The notes below the pieces were generated by a model that was not told the origin of the DNA, ran no database searches, and saw nothing but the letters and a program-made list of their open reading frames with translations. Both the position numbers and the translations under genes were made by a program. DNA of 64,000 nt from a virus. Shown one piece after another: positions 18,901-27,430 of the stretch. The first letter of the stretch is position 1. Each line of letters starts with the position of its first letter. The DNA lies in IMG/VR virus record IMGVR_UViG_3300017917_002560, positions 1 to 64,000 of that record; one strand, written 5' to 3'.

Positions 18901-21900
18901 ACATTGCCAGTTATGTTGAGAGGACTTACTACGTTGCCACTTAGACTCAATCCAACTGCATTTAAATTACCGCCTGTAATGTTTCCAGTGGCAGTTACCA
19001 ATCCTGCGGTGTTAAAGTTTGCGCCGCGAACATTGCCAGATGCTGACACAACACCGGTTGCACTGACATCAGTGGTTAATACATTACCACCAGTGATATT
19101 ACCAGTGGCACTGACTTGACCAGTTGTAGTTACATTGCCACCTATGATATTAGCACCACTAGTAATAGTGCCTGTAGCAGTGATCAATCCACCAGTAACA
19201 ATATTGCCACCTGTGACGTTGCCGCCGGCTGTGACTTCTGCGCTGGTAACCAAATTGCCACCAGTTACATTGCCCAAAGCTGATACTACACCAGCTGTTA
19301 ATAAATTACCACCTTGTATGTTTCCAGCCACAGTGGCTGTTTGTACTGTTAATGCTTGATCAATGCCATCCAACAGCAAACTACTATCGTCGGCAAACAC
19401 TGAACCTTCTAGATCGCCAACAAATCTCAGAGCTGTCATTACTCCAGCAGTGTTGATGTTGCCACCAACAACGTTGCCCAAAGCACTGACTGTGCCAGCA
19501 GTGTTAATGTTGCCACCTATGACATTACCACTAGCAGTTAGTGTTACTGCACTGACTTGTGCTGTAGCTGAAATACTGTTACCAGACTGTATATCGCCGG
19601 TTGCACTTACTATACCAGCAGTATTAATATTTCCACCAGAAATATTGCCTGAAGTGGTTATAGCCGATGTTGTGTTTATTGGGCTAATAATGTTGCCACT
19701 CAAACTCAAGTTAGTAGCATTTACATTTGTAGCCGTTACATTGCCAGATATATCTGCTTGTGAGGCAAACAATCTGTTATCAACTGCATCAACTATTAGT
19801 GTAGAGTCATCAGCAAATACTGACCCAACCAAATCACCGCGGAATTCAGTAGCTGTTACTGTGTTGGTAATGTTAGCGTTTGCACCAAAAATGGTTGCTG
19901 TAGCTATAACATTACCTCCTGCGGTGACTTCACCAGCTGTGTTGATATTGCCACCTATGACATTACCAGTTGCTGTTACCGTGCCAGCAGTGGTCAAGTT
20001 GCCACCTATGACATTGCCGCTTACTGACGCTAGTCCAGCTGTGTTAATGTTGCCACCTATGACATTACCAGTAGCCAATACTTCGCCAGCAGTATTGATA
20101 TTGCCACCTATGACATTGCCGCTTACTGACGCTAGTCCAGCTGTGTTAATGTTGCCACCAACTACGTTACCGGTTGTGGTAATTGATCCACCAGTATATG
20201 TGGTTGCAATGATGTTTGTAGCATTGACGTTTGCACTAGTAACATTGGCTACAGCACTGATTGAACCAGTACTGTTAATTGTTCCAGCCTGAACAATACC
20301 ACTTACTGTGGCGTTGTTTGTAAAGATTTCGTTGCTAACTGCATCAACAATCAAAGTGCTGTCGTCAGCAAATACTGAACCAACCAAGTCACCTTCAAAT
20401 CGTACAGCACTCAAAGTGTTGTTGACAACAATGTCATCACCAGTGATTGTGCCAGCTACAGTGAGACCACCCGGATACATTGTAATAACACCCGGTACAC
20501 CTGAGATATTACCAACAATATTTCCGTCAGCCAAAGGAATGTTAAGTTCTGTAGTACCTTGTGCAATCTTGATTGCGGCACCAACGTTGGAGCTAGCAAC
20601 CACACCGGTCAAGCCAGCACCGTTGCCAATAAAGATACCGTTTATGGCAGTAATGTTACCAATGGCAGTGATTGCACCAGTTGTGTTAACGTTGTTGGCT
20701 TCAACGTTACCGGCTGTGTTAATATTGCCACCACGGATGTTGCCCACGGCACTTACAACACCTGCGGTATTGACGTTGCCACCTGCTATGTTACCAGACG
20801 CTGTTACGGTCGCTGTGCTTACACCATTTGTAACATTGACGTTGTTGCCGATCAAGTTGCCGGCTGCGCTGACAACGCCATTAGATAGTACATTTCCGCC
20901 AGTGATGGTATCAGTTGCAACAATTTGTCCAGCTGAAGAAACGTTACCACCTAAAATATTTCCAGTAGCACTCACTGTGCCACCTGTGGCCACGTTGCCA
21001 CCTGTCACTGTTCCAGTGGCACTCACTGTGCCACCTGTGCTTAAACCACCAACTGTGGCTGTACCAGTGGCACTGATTACGCCAGATGTTCTTAAATTAC
21101 CACTGTCAACGTTGGCTGTAACGCTTAGAGCTGTGCCAGTGATGTTTGTGCCTGCAACATTGCCACCAGTGATGTTGCCTGTGGCGCTGATTGTTCCAGA
21201 AGTTTGTAAATTTCCACCAACCACATTGCCATCGGCGCTGACTGTGGTACCACGTACCAACACAGTGCCAACAATGTTGGCACCTGTAACATTGCCTGCT
21301 GTACTGATGTTACCACCAGTCACAGTGTTGACTGCTACAACATTGCCACCACGTATGTTGCCACCTGCGCTGACAACGCCTACTGTATTGACATTTCCGC
21401 CAGTGATGTTACCAACCGCAGTTAAGTTACCAGATGTGTTGATACCCAACGGTGTGGCATCAAGAATATTGCCTACACCGCTGATGATACCACTGATGTT
21501 TCCGTTCACACCAGTAATACTCAAAACTGTTGTGCCATTACCTAACTGGCTGGCATTGATATTACCGCTGACAGTGACGTTGGACAAGAAGCCGCCGTCA
21601 CCTAAAATATATTGTCCTACAACGTTACCAGTTGTGCTGAGTCCGGCTGCTCTAACTGTACCAGTGACATTGGCGTTGGTTACGATGTTTCCGCCTAGAC
21701 TCAATGTTCCAGCACGAACCTGGCCAACTGCATTTAAGTTACCACCAACATTGGCATTGGCTCCAACACTCATTACTCCTAGCACACTGGCATTGCCATT
21801 GACTTGTGTATTATAAAGTGCAGTAATGTATCCGGCTTGTATATTGCCAGTGAATGTCTCTAAGAAACTTTGTACATTGGCATTGCTGTACTGAGCTGGC

Positions 21901-22763
21901 AAACCTGTCAGGAACGCACCGTTACCCAAAACGTAGGTACCACTGACATTACCAAATGCAAACATTTCTCCGCCAACTGTGACTTGGCCAGTTACACTCA
22001 TGCCAGCAGTAGACACCACTACTTTGTTTGCGCCAGCTACACCAATATTGACATTACCGTTGGGAGTGGCAATTGCCACGTTGCTGGTGCCGTTGGTAAT
22101 AGCGTTACCGCCAACTTCACCTGTGCCTTGAATTGTAAATGTACCACCTTGCTCGTTGGTAATCACAACGGCTGTGGCATTGCTGGTGATGCTGGCTGTG
22201 TTTAAGTAGATTGAGTTACCGCTGAAGTAACCATCACGCCATTTGGCTGTGGGAGATCCTAAATCGTATGTTGAATCTGCCGACGGCAGTAAGTTGCCGG
22301 CAAAAGTTGTTGCAAATCTGCTGAACACTGCTGTGTTGCTGGTGTTCTGGATGTTAATTGTTACGTTACCGCCAGATGTGACTTGTACGTTACTGGTGCC
22401 ATTTACTAGATTAGAACTAGGAGCGGCTACTACTCCTGTGAGACCACTGCCGTTACCTACAAAGTACGCGGCATAAACTGTGTCAAATCTTTTAGCAGGA
22501 CTACCTAGATCTCGAACAGCATCAATGCTGGGCACAACTGAGCTATTGACTTGAATAACCCCAATACCGTTGGCTGCAATTACAATGTCGCTGTTTACGC
22601 CGTTTACAGTAATTGTGTTATTGGCTATTACAACATTACTGCCCACCGGACCGGCGGTATAAATTTCCGTGAAATTTTCATTTACGGCGTTAAATGCGCT
22701 TCTTAATTGTTCACCTGTTCCGTCATTGGCTTGTGCGCCAATGTTAATAATTTGTTGTGCCAT
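15957..22763 (-). CDS. Giant repetitive tail fibre protein (2268 aa)
   Basis: The N-terminal 40 residues (AQQIINIGAQANDGTGEQLR, AFNAVNENFTEIY) are the standard virion-attachment start of fibre proteins in aquatic T4-like phages, followed by a DLGSPAKRFDTVY element (seen twice near residues 85 and 165). About 1900 residues then consist of the 17-residue GN(I/V)xGGNIxTAGxVSAT repeat, interrupted by three copies of a unit with (D/E)GSVFADDS(T/S)L-type sequence (starts near residues 795, 985 and 1115) and by HVEDPIIGIGRGPNNAPLI. There is no obvious globular receptor tip at the C-terminus, so one of the small adjacent proteins may supply it. A late-type octamer and AGAGGA precede the ATG. Confidence 0.8.
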   Translation of the reverse strand: MAQQIINIGAQANDGTGEQLRSAFNAVNENFTEIYTAGPVGSNVVIANNTITVNGVNSDIVIAANGIGVIQVNSSVVPSIDAVRDLGSPAKRFDTVYAAYFVGNGSGLTGVVAAPSSNLVNGTSNVQVTSGGNVTINIQNTSNTAVFSRFATTFAGNLLPSADSTYDLGSPTAKWRDGYFSGNSIYLNTASITSNATAVVITNEQGGTFTIQGTGEVGGNAITNGTSNVAIATPNGNVNIGVAGANKVVVSTAGMSVTGQVTVGGEMFAFGNVSGTYVLGNGAFLTGLPAQYSNANVQSFLETFTGNIQAGYITALYNTQVNGNASVLGVMSVGANANVGGNLNAVGQVRAGTLSLGGNIVTNANVTGTVRAAGLSTTGNVVGQYILGDGGFLSNVTVSGNINASQLGNGTTVLSITGVNGNISGIISGVGNILDATPLGINTSGNLTAVGNITGGNVNTVGVVSAGGNIRGGNVVAVNTVTGGNISTAGNVTGANIVGTVLVRGTTVSADGNVVGGNLQTSGTISATGNITGGNVAGTNITGTALSVTANVDSGNLRTSGVISATGTATVGGLSTGGTVSATGTVTGGNVATGGTVSATGNILGGNVSSAGQIVATDTITGGNVLSNGVVSAAGNLIGNNVNVTNGVSTATVTASGNIAGGNVNTAGVVSAVGNIRGGNINTAGNVEANNVNTTGAITAIGNITAINGIFIGNGAGLTGVVASSNVGAAIKIAQGTTELNIPLADGNIVGNISGVPGVITMYPGGLTVAGTITGDDIVVNNTLSAVRFEGDLVGSVFADDSTLIVDAVSNEIFTNNATVSGIVQAGTINSTGSISAVANVTSANVNATNIIATTYTGGSITTTGNVVGGNINTAGLASVSGNVIGGNINTAGEVLATGNVIGGNINTAGLASVSGNVIGGNLTTAGTVTATGNVIGGNINTAGEVTAGGNVIATATIFGANANITNTVTATEFRGDLVGSVFADDSTLIVDAVDNRLFASQADISGNVTATNVNATNLSLSGNIISPINTTSAITTSGNISGGNINTAGIVSATGDIQSGNSISATAQVSAVTLTASGNVIGGNINTAGTVSALGNVVGGNINTAGVMTALRFVGDLEGSVFADDSSLLLDGIDQALTVQTATVAGNIQGGNLLTAGVVSALGNVTGGNLVTSAEVTAGGNVTGGNIVTGGLITATGTITSGANIIGGNVTTTGQVSATGNITGGNVLTTDVSATGVVSASGNVRGANFNTAGLVTATGNITGGNLNAVGLSLSGNVVSPLNITGNVTGGNVLTPGEITAVGNISASYYIGNGSLLTGVQATGIGTLASLSVTGNITTGNINSLGAVSAVANVIGGNVNTTGEITAGTMTTTGNVIVGGDLIVNGNTSYININSLHVEDPIIGIGRGPNNAPLITNDGKDRGEQLWYYDGAEKSAFIGYDNGANSIIAAIDVSIANDIVTVNQYGTFVVGTLNSSVVSVSGNVTGGNIVTGGAVSATGVISATANVVGGNINTAGLVSATANVVGGNLTTAGEVSATGNLVGGNVNTAGLVSATGNLVGGNITTAGNVDATAVNVTTLSATANVVGGNINTAGLITATGTITSAANVTGGNITTAGAVSAAGNITAGNVINNGDLLNTGNIAGGNIATTGIVSAVGNIFGGNLNAVGLSLSGNVVSSLNVTGAVAASGITTPGTVVATGNITGGNLNAVGLSLSGNVVSAFNVTGNIAGGNILSPGLISVAGNVDSGNLNTGIVAASTVSATGNVVGGNVVTVGLITATGSITGANITGANLLSTGQVSATGNLVGGNINTGGAVSATGTATVGGLSTAGAVSATGNIIGGNVNTAGLVSAIGNVVGGNINTSGLLSVVGLIDAGGNISGGNIGTGGLITATGNITGGNLISTTQISSAGNIISATNVIAQNFIGNITGNITLGAGSNTRVLYNNNGIIGQSGGFTFDQTTNALSITGTFATNGATANINVGGAISAAGNIATNTGNISGGNILSGAQISGIGNVTGGNINTGGIVSATGNITTNTGNVSGGNVVASGQVIATANISGGNVNSSGKVAALGDVSGANIITGGLISATGNIIGGNVSTAGLITANGNVTGANFDTPGIISATGNITGGNVSTGAVTATGNVTSTANVAGGNVIGTNGVYGPIFTTLIDSGDSSAITVTPDVIMSASLTVQNDVFVEDLVSTRDLDVTGRIQAASILGTSANITALTAGNITATGNITGNNIVASSTINIAGAQVATVADAVALAIALG

Positions 22764-22785
22764 AGATAATCTCGGTCCTCTGGTG

Positions 22786-22793
22786 TATTTACC
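22786..22793 (-). promoter_or_regulatory. Late-type promoter of the giant fibre gene
   Basis: The minus strand reads GGTAAATA followed by C, a weaker late octamer, 22 nt before the ATG at 22763 with AGAGGA between. Assigned mainly by position. Confidence 0.45.
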
Positions 22794-22825
22794 AAAAACC
22801 TACGATTGCTTTTTACGGAAAACTG

Positions 22826-24724
22826 TTAAGCTGTTCTAGTGTAAACCAGGTATGAACCACTGCTAGCGGTTACATTAGCAATGGATGTTTGGAAACTCAA
22901 GCTCACAGTAGTGTTGGCTGTGTGACTGAAAAGTCCTGTAACCCGCAGAGTTCTAGCATCTGTACCAGTGCTGTTGTAAGTGGTAGAGACGTTGTCGCTT
23001 GTGGTTTTTGTTGCTATGTTCAATGCTGAAGTTGCCGTGGTTTGAATTTCTGTTGTGTACACACAATCTCCAGCTGGGAAGTTTACTGCGGGGGCCACTG
23101 CGGTTGATCCGCTGGGAATTAGAACAACATACGCTTGAAACTTATATACCTGATTGGCCAATGCAATAAACTGCAAAGAGCCAATGGGCTCAGGGGTAGC
23201 CAAACTTAGTTCATAATCTGTTGTTTGTAACACAAGATTATCAACGTTGATGCCCGGGCCACCAAACGACTGTCTGATTGATACGTTTCCGGCTGTGATA
23301 TTGCCGGTTGTATTAATGTTGCTTATAGAATTGATGTCACTGAGTACGTTGCCAGTCAAACTTAAATTTGTAGTGTTAACGTTACCGCCAGAAATGTTGG
23401 CAGTTGTGGTAATGGTACCCACGGTGTTAACAGCACCCAAAATGTTACCAGTCAAACTCAAAATACCAGTATTGACATTGCCACCAGTGATGTTGCCGGT
23501 GGCGCTGATTAGCCCGGCTGTTGTAACGTTAGCTCCGGTGATGTTGCCAGTTACTGCTAGGGCGCCAGTGATGTTTGCGCCGGCTGTTGTGGCTACAACA
23601 GCGTTAACGCCGTTTGGTGCCAACGACACATTGCCTGATGCGGCTGTAATAATGCTTATAGCGCCAGTGTCAACAATGTTACCGCCAAGATTGATATTAT
23701 CAACAGTTAAATTACCCACAGTACTAAAGCCTGTGGCTGCAATAATACTATCGCCCAATACGTTACCGGTAGCAGAAATTCTAGTATCAATGTTTAAGTT
23801 ACCACCAGTGATGTTGCCCACTGTGCTGATACCAGCTGTGCCTGCACCCAAAAAGCCACCAGAAATAATGTTTCCGCCGTTGATGTTACCTGTAGCGGTA
23901 ATTAATCCGCCAGTGATAACATTGCCGCCTGTAACGTTGGCAGTGGCACTGACTTGGCCAGCAGTAATTAAGTTTCCACCTGTGATATTGCCTACTGCGG
24001 TAAATGTTGAACTGCCATACATTGTGCCTTGCACTGTGAACAAATGCACCGGAGCGGTGTTGCCAACCCCAACATTACCAGTACTCAATACAGTAACTTT
24101 GGTTGTGGCCGCGGCACCAGCAGTTGATGTTAGAATTTGAACACTGGCATTACCCAGTGTACTTGATGCAACAGTTCTGACAGCGGCAGTTACTCTAGGG
24201 CCGCCGCCAACTGAGTTATTGGTAAACCACTCAACTGCACCCAATACTTGCCCATCGGCGACGCTGACATCAGTGTCAGTGAATCTAATAGTGGGCTGGG
24301 CAGTGCTGGCATCTCTAGAGATCCAAACGTTGCCAGCTGTGTTAATATTAGCGCCAGAAATATTACCAGTTGCTGTAATAAGCCCAGCAGTGTTGACGTT
24401 GGCTCCTGTAAGGTTGCCAGTGGCTGTAATATAACCTGTGACATTTGCGCCAGCTGTGCTGAACACTGCTATGTCAGGAGTTCCGTTTATGTTGATGTTG
24501 ACATTACTACCCGGTGAAGGGATTGTAACGCTGGTAGTTCCGTTAAAGATGTTATCAGCCGCAATATTACCAGTCAGGCTAGCATTGCCAGTGACTGTAA
24601 GATCGCCATCAATAACGAACGAGTTGACGTCCACGGTCATGTTTGTTGTTAATATTTCAACAACATCTCCCGTGTTTATTGTTTTGATTACATAATCACC
24701 GCTGATACGCTTAACAGTTGCCAT
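22826..24724 (-). CDS. Tail fibre protein with repeat shaft (632 aa)
   Basis: The N-terminus MATVKRISGDYVIKTI is followed by a short stretch of the 17-residue repeat. A globular insertion follows near residues 130-220 (WISRDASTAQPTIRFTD, GAVEWFTNN, VGVGNTAPVHLFTVQG) of a kind found in tail-spike and fibre head domains. More repeats lead to a non-repetitive C-terminal domain of about 130 residues (DYELSLATPEPIGSLQF, VTGLFSHTANTTVSL) that could be a receptor-binding tip. The ATG directly follows the stop of the upstream 195-aa gene, and a late promoter lies inside that gene's 3' end with AAAGGA as SD. Confidence 0.75.
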   Translation of the reverse strand: MATVKRISGDYVIKTINTGDVVEILTTNMTVDVNSFVIDGDLTVTGNASLTGNIAADNIFNGTTSVTIPSPGSNVNININGTPDIAVFSTAGANVTGYITATGNLTGANVNTAGLITATGNISGANINTAGNVWISRDASTAQPTIRFTDTDVSVADGQVLGAVEWFTNNSVGGGPRVTAAVRTVASSTLGNASVQILTSTAGAAATTKVTVLSTGNVGVGNTAPVHLFTVQGTMYGSSTFTAVGNITGGNLITAGQVSATANVTGGNVITGGLITATGNINGGNIISGGFLGAGTAGISTVGNITGGNLNIDTRISATGNVLGDSIIAATGFSTVGNLTVDNINLGGNIVDTGAISIITAASGNVSLAPNGVNAVVATTAGANITGALAVTGNITGANVTTAGLISATGNITGGNVNTGILSLTGNILGAVNTVGTITTTANISGGNVNTTNLSLTGNVLSDINSISNINTTGNITAGNVSIRQSFGGPGINVDNLVLQTTDYELSLATPEPIGSLQFIALANQVYKFQAYVVLIPSGSTAVAPAVNFPAGDCVYTTEIQTTATSALNIATKTTSDNVSTTYNSTGTDARTLRVTGLFSHTANTTVSLSFQTSIANVTASSGSYLVYTRTA

Positions 24725-25312
24725 TTAGAGATCCTTTGTGTTATTTATGCGGTCTAAGAACTCTGTCATGGGCATGTGTGCCATGTTGGGAATTTTTCTG
24801 AACTCTGCTATTTCAGCTGTAGTCGATCCCATTACACGAAAAAACGTAGTGTTAGGAAATGTTTTTGCAATCTGCTGAATTTGCCTCATCCAGTTTCCGC
24901 TAAAAGTAGGCCGAGCCGAGCTCTTTTTGTAAAATTCAGTGTCTGCGTAAATGTTATTGAATTTGTCCCCAGGTAGTGGCCCAAGATCAAACCCCAACAT
25001 ATAAACATATAAATTGCCGTCTTGCGCCGCAATTGCTGTTGCCACAGGCCCTGAACTAAACCCATACCACTCTTGAGGTATTTTGAGCGCACCCATGCCA
25101 GGAACAGGCTTTCTGGTGTACATTCTGGTTTGCATTTGCACACCTTCTTCTTGTATTCTTGTGGCAATGGGCCGGTCTGTACTAACCAACACTGTGGGCA
25201 CAAATTCTCTATACAGTGCATTGCACCCATAGATGGGCCCAAACTCTCGAAGTTGGTGTAAGTTTACTGCTTGGCGACTAACGCCATTTCCAAGTACAAA
25301 TGCTCTAGTCAT
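24725..25312 (-). CDS. Conserved phage protein with Rossmann-like GNG motif (195 aa)
   Basis: A 195-aa protein beginning MTRAFVLGNGVSRQ, where VLGNGxSR resembles the nucleotide-binding start of DUF115/MptE-like Rossmann folds. It continues with a STDRPIA strand and a MLGFDLGPLPGDKFNNIY segment. Similar proteins occur beside structural genes in aquatic T4-like phages. A catalytic role (pyrophosphokinase or sugar-nucleotide enzyme) is possible, but no active site can be named. Its SD (GGGAGG) lies in the 3' arm of a strong terminator hairpin whose U-run touches the ATG, so it should be translated mainly from transcripts that read through, or when the hairpin opens. Confidence 0.55.
   Translation of the reverse strand: MTRAFVLGNGVSRQAVNLHQLREFGPIYGCNALYREFVPTVLVSTDRPIATRIQEEGVQMQTRMYTRKPVPGMGALKIPQEWYGFSSGPVATAIAAQDGNLYVYMLGFDLGPLPGDKFNNIYADTEFYKKSSARPTFSGNWMRQIQQIAKTFPNTTFFRVMGSTTAEIAEFRKIPNMAHMPMTEFLDRINNTKDL
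24742..24749 (-). promoter_or_regulatory. Late promoter of the 632-aa fibre gene
   Basis: The minus strand reads CATAAATA followed by A, inside the last codons of the 195-aa gene and 17 nt before the fibre ATG, with AAAGGA between. Confidence 0.65.
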
Positions 25313-25343
25313 AAAAAATCCTCCCAGTATGTAGCTGGGAGGA
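25313..25343 (-). terminator. Intrinsic terminator overlapping an SD sequence
   Basis: On the minus strand CCTCCCAG (25335-25342) pairs with CTGGGAGG (25320-25327) around a 7-nt loop; a further T-A pair extends the stem, and A plus six T follow immediately. It lies 18 nt downstream of the virion protein gene ending at 25361 and ends exactly at the ATG of the 195-aa gene, whose SD is the GGGAGG of the 3' arm. Confidence 0.85.
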
Positions 25344-25360
25344 CCTTGTGCAGTTACAAA

Positions 25361-26122
25361 TTAAGATGTAACGTTGTCTACGATACCCAAATTGATACCA
25401 GTTTGAGCTGTACCTGACTTGATCACAGTGCCTTCGTCTGTGAAGAAGTTGGCAACATAACGAACATCGTTTGTTACTTCGGCTTGTGTAAAGCCGTTAC
25501 CACCAGTAAAGTCAAGCAAGAACTTGTTGGTCAACTTGCTGAGTGGAGTAGCTGTACTGTCGCCAGTTGATTCAGTGAATGTAATAGCCATCAAGCCCGC
25601 CGCTGGAGTTACGTCATTGTCTAGTACACATACGCCAACTGAATTAGCAACACCGTCACCGGCACCGCCAACTGAAGTAGCTGTAAACACATCACCAACA
25701 CCAGCACTTGCGGGTGCGCCAGCCAATGTCCAGTTGGTTGTTGTGCCTAGAGTAGCAATTTGATATGCTTGACCAACCACAAAGCTGCCGTCGTTGACAC
25801 CAGTGGTATCGCCCACTAGATACTTACGTGACCCTTTCTGACGGATGATATATCCGGCAGCAACACCAATGCCTGTGCCGTCGGATGCGGCAATGTTAAC
25901 AATTACATCAATTCTTGGATTTGTTGCAGTAGGTGCGTCTGTAGGTGCCGCTCCACCAACTACACCTAGGTACTGAGTACCACTTAGTGTGTCAGCAGTG
26001 TTGACCACAGGGTTGGTCAAACTAGCAAAGTTTGGAAAACCTAAGTCAATACCTACGGCTGCGCCAGGTGAACCTTGGCCAGAATTAGCTGAATATTTTT
26101 GAATTTTGAGAGGACGTCCCAT
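25361..26122 (-). CDS. Virion structural protein (253 aa)
   Basis: A 253-aa Gly/Thr/Val-rich protein. MGRPLKIQKYSANSGQ at the start and an IIRQKGSRKYLVGDTTGVND segment at about residue 115 are shared by a family of abundant virion proteins in cyanophages and other aquatic T4-like phages, probably decoration or tail-surface proteins. The start at 26122 is chosen because a purine-rich AAAGGAGA site lies before it; the frame extends 27 nt further upstream. It has its own late promoter and a strong terminator just downstream, so it forms a monocistronic late unit, consistent with high expression. Exact location in the particle is unknown. Confidence 0.65.
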   Translation of the reverse strand: MGRPLKIQKYSANSGQGSPGAAVGIDLGFPNFASLTNPVVNTADTLSGTQYLGVVGGAAPTDAPTATNPRIDVIVNIAASDGTGIGVAAGYIIRQKGSRKYLVGDTTGVNDGSFVVGQAYQIATLGTTTNWTLAGAPASAGVGDVFTATSVGGAGDGVANSVGVCVLDNDVTPAAGLMAITFTESTGDSTATPLSKLTNKFLLDFTGGNGFTQAEVTNDVRYVANFFTDEGTVIKSGTAQTGINLGIVDNVTS

Positions 26123-26215
26123 TTTGTTTTCTCCTTTAAAGAAGCCCAATGCGGGTTCTAGCCGCTACGCGGTGGGTTTTAAGCTCCGCATAAAACGCAT
26201 TATTGCGTTGACTTG

Positions 26216-26223
26216 TATTTATG
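26216..26223 (-). promoter_or_regulatory. Late promoter of the 253-aa virion protein
   Basis: The minus strand reads CATAAATA followed by C, about 93 nt upstream of the ATG. The intervening leader holds short inverted repeats (AACGCATTATTGCGTT near 26194-26209). Confidence 0.65.
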
Positions 26224-26227
26224 GAAA

Positions 26228-27412
26228 ATGTACAATAGTGTTTCGCAACCATTAAATATTGTCATGAACTCAGACTTTTTAGTTGCACAAGGCAACGATC
26301 ATCGTGCCAATCGTAGATATCCTGAAGCTTTGCAATGCTATGCGTTGGCTTTTTCGCAAGATCATAACTCCGGCGCCGCCTTTAACAATTACGGCAATGT
26401 GCTGAGAGAAATGGGATTTCCAGATCGAGCTGTGCCGTTTTTACAGCATGCCGCTATCATTGATCCCACCAGCATTACAGCAAAATTTAACTTGGCTGTG
26501 AGCTATCTGCTCATGGGCGACTATCAACGTGGTTGGCCAGCATACGAATCCCGATGGAATTACGAGCATTTGGCTGGTACAGAACCACAGTTTCCTCAAC
26601 CACGTTGGCGCGGCGAAAGTTTGCAGGGCAAAACTATTCTTGTTGTAGGCGAGCAAGGACACGGGGACAATATTCAGTTTGTGCGTTTCATTTATAACTT
26701 GCATGTACTAGGTGCCAAGGTCAAACTTCAAGTCACTGATGGATTGGTACCACTGCTAAAGCATAGTCCCATCATGGAACGTGTGGGCACTTACACTGAC
26801 GACATGGGCGAGTTTGACTACTGGGTACCTATTATGAGTATCCCCGGTATCCTAGGTGTTACTATCGAAAACTTACCACGTCCAGTTAACTATCTAAATG
26901 CCGATGCTGGACTAGTGCAAGCTTGGCAACAACGTTTAGGGCCAAAGACTCGCATGCGTGTGGGCTTGAGTTGGAGTGGACGTAGAGACTCATGGTTGAA
27001 TCAACACAAGGGCATGCCGTTTGATGTTGTGTGCCAAATGATTGCAGACAACCCACAATACGAGTGGATTAATTTACAAATTGATGCCACACCCGAAGAA
27101 GAAGCCGAGCTAGCTCGTTTGGGGGTTAGTATGTTTCCCAACAGTATTGCCAGCTTTGCCGAAACAGCCGCATTGATGATGCACATGGATGTGGTTATCT
27201 CTGTTGATACTGCTGTAGCACACCTTAGCGGTGCGTTGGGCAGACCAACATGGGTTCTGTTACAAAAGTTTTCCACAGATTGGCGTTGGTTACTCAACCG
27301 TGATGACAGCCCTTGGTACAGCACTGCCAGACTGTTTAGACAGCCAGACTTTGATGATTGGACAAGTGTTACCAAACGTGTTGGCCAATTTCTGTCGTGG
27401 TTTAAAGTTTAA
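26228..27412 (+). CDS. TPR-containing GT9/GT41-like glycosyltransferase
   Basis: About 394 aa. Residues 15-110 hold two to three tetratricopeptide repeats (PEALQCYALAFSQD..., AAFNNYGNVLREMGFPDRA, AKFNLAVSYLLMGDY). The C-terminal 270 residues match the bacterial 'TPR-containing glycosyltransferase' family: KTILVVGEQGHGDNIQFVR, MRVGLSWSGR, then VISVDTAVAHLSGALGRPTW near the sugar-nucleotide site. These enzymes transfer a sugar from an NDP donor to protein or glycan; here phage virion proteins or host surface are plausible acceptors. Start choice is uncertain: ATG at 26228 or 26264, neither with a strong SD. It stands alone on the plus strand next to the fibre block. Confidence 0.75.
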   Translation: MYNSVSQPLNIVMNSDFLVAQGNDHRANRRYPEALQCYALAFSQDHNSGAAFNNYGNVLREMGFPDRAVPFLQHAAIIDPTSITAKFNLAVSYLLMGDYQRGWPAYESRWNYEHLAGTEPQFPQPRWRGESLQGKTILVVGEQGHGDNIQFVRFIYNLHVLGAKVKLQVTDGLVPLLKHSPIMERVGTYTDDMGEFDYWVPIMSIPGILGVTIENLPRPVNYLNADAGLVQAWQQRLGPKTRMRVGLSWSGRRDSWLNQHKGMPFDVVCQMIADNPQYEWINLQIDATPEEEAELARLGVSMFPNSIASFAETAALMMHMDVVISVDTAVAHLSGALGRPTWVLLQKFSTDWRWLLNRDDSPWYSTARLFRQPDFDDWTSVTKRVGQFLSWFKV

Positions 27413-27416
27413 GTCG

Positions 27417-27422
27417 TATAAT
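27417..27422 (+). promoter_or_regulatory. -10 element of the tRNA
   Basis: A perfect TATAAT ends 8 nt before the first base of the tRNA, so transcription would begin almost exactly at the mature 5' end. No clear -35 is seen at the usual distance. Confidence 0.45.
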
Positions 27423-27430
27423 ACAAACAT

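Larger units (their letters stand above)
12200..24450. repeat. 51-bp coding repeat array across three fibre genes
   Basis: A tandem, diverged 51-bp (17-codon) unit runs with short interruptions through the 1332-aa, 2268-aa and 632-aa fibre genes. The plus-strand signature is a recurring 'ACCACCAGTGATGTTGCC' type string. Some neighbouring units are nearly identical over more than one period (for example 20019-20067 and 20110-20160), indicating recent duplication. The 176-aa gene at 29158 carries a single short copy (TGNITGGNIS). Confidence 0.85.

Noticed and set aside
20308-21816. Long plus-strand open frames opposite the fibre genes (for example 12226-12891, 17389-18375, 20308-21816)
   Set aside because: They are Pro/Val/Leu-rich shadows of the 51-bp repeat (LPPVTLPVALI-like), have no SDs or homologous look, and lie wholly antisense to convincing fibre genes.
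12200-24450. CRISPR array
   Set aside because: The repeats are regular but continuous, coding, keep a 3-base period and have no unique spacers.
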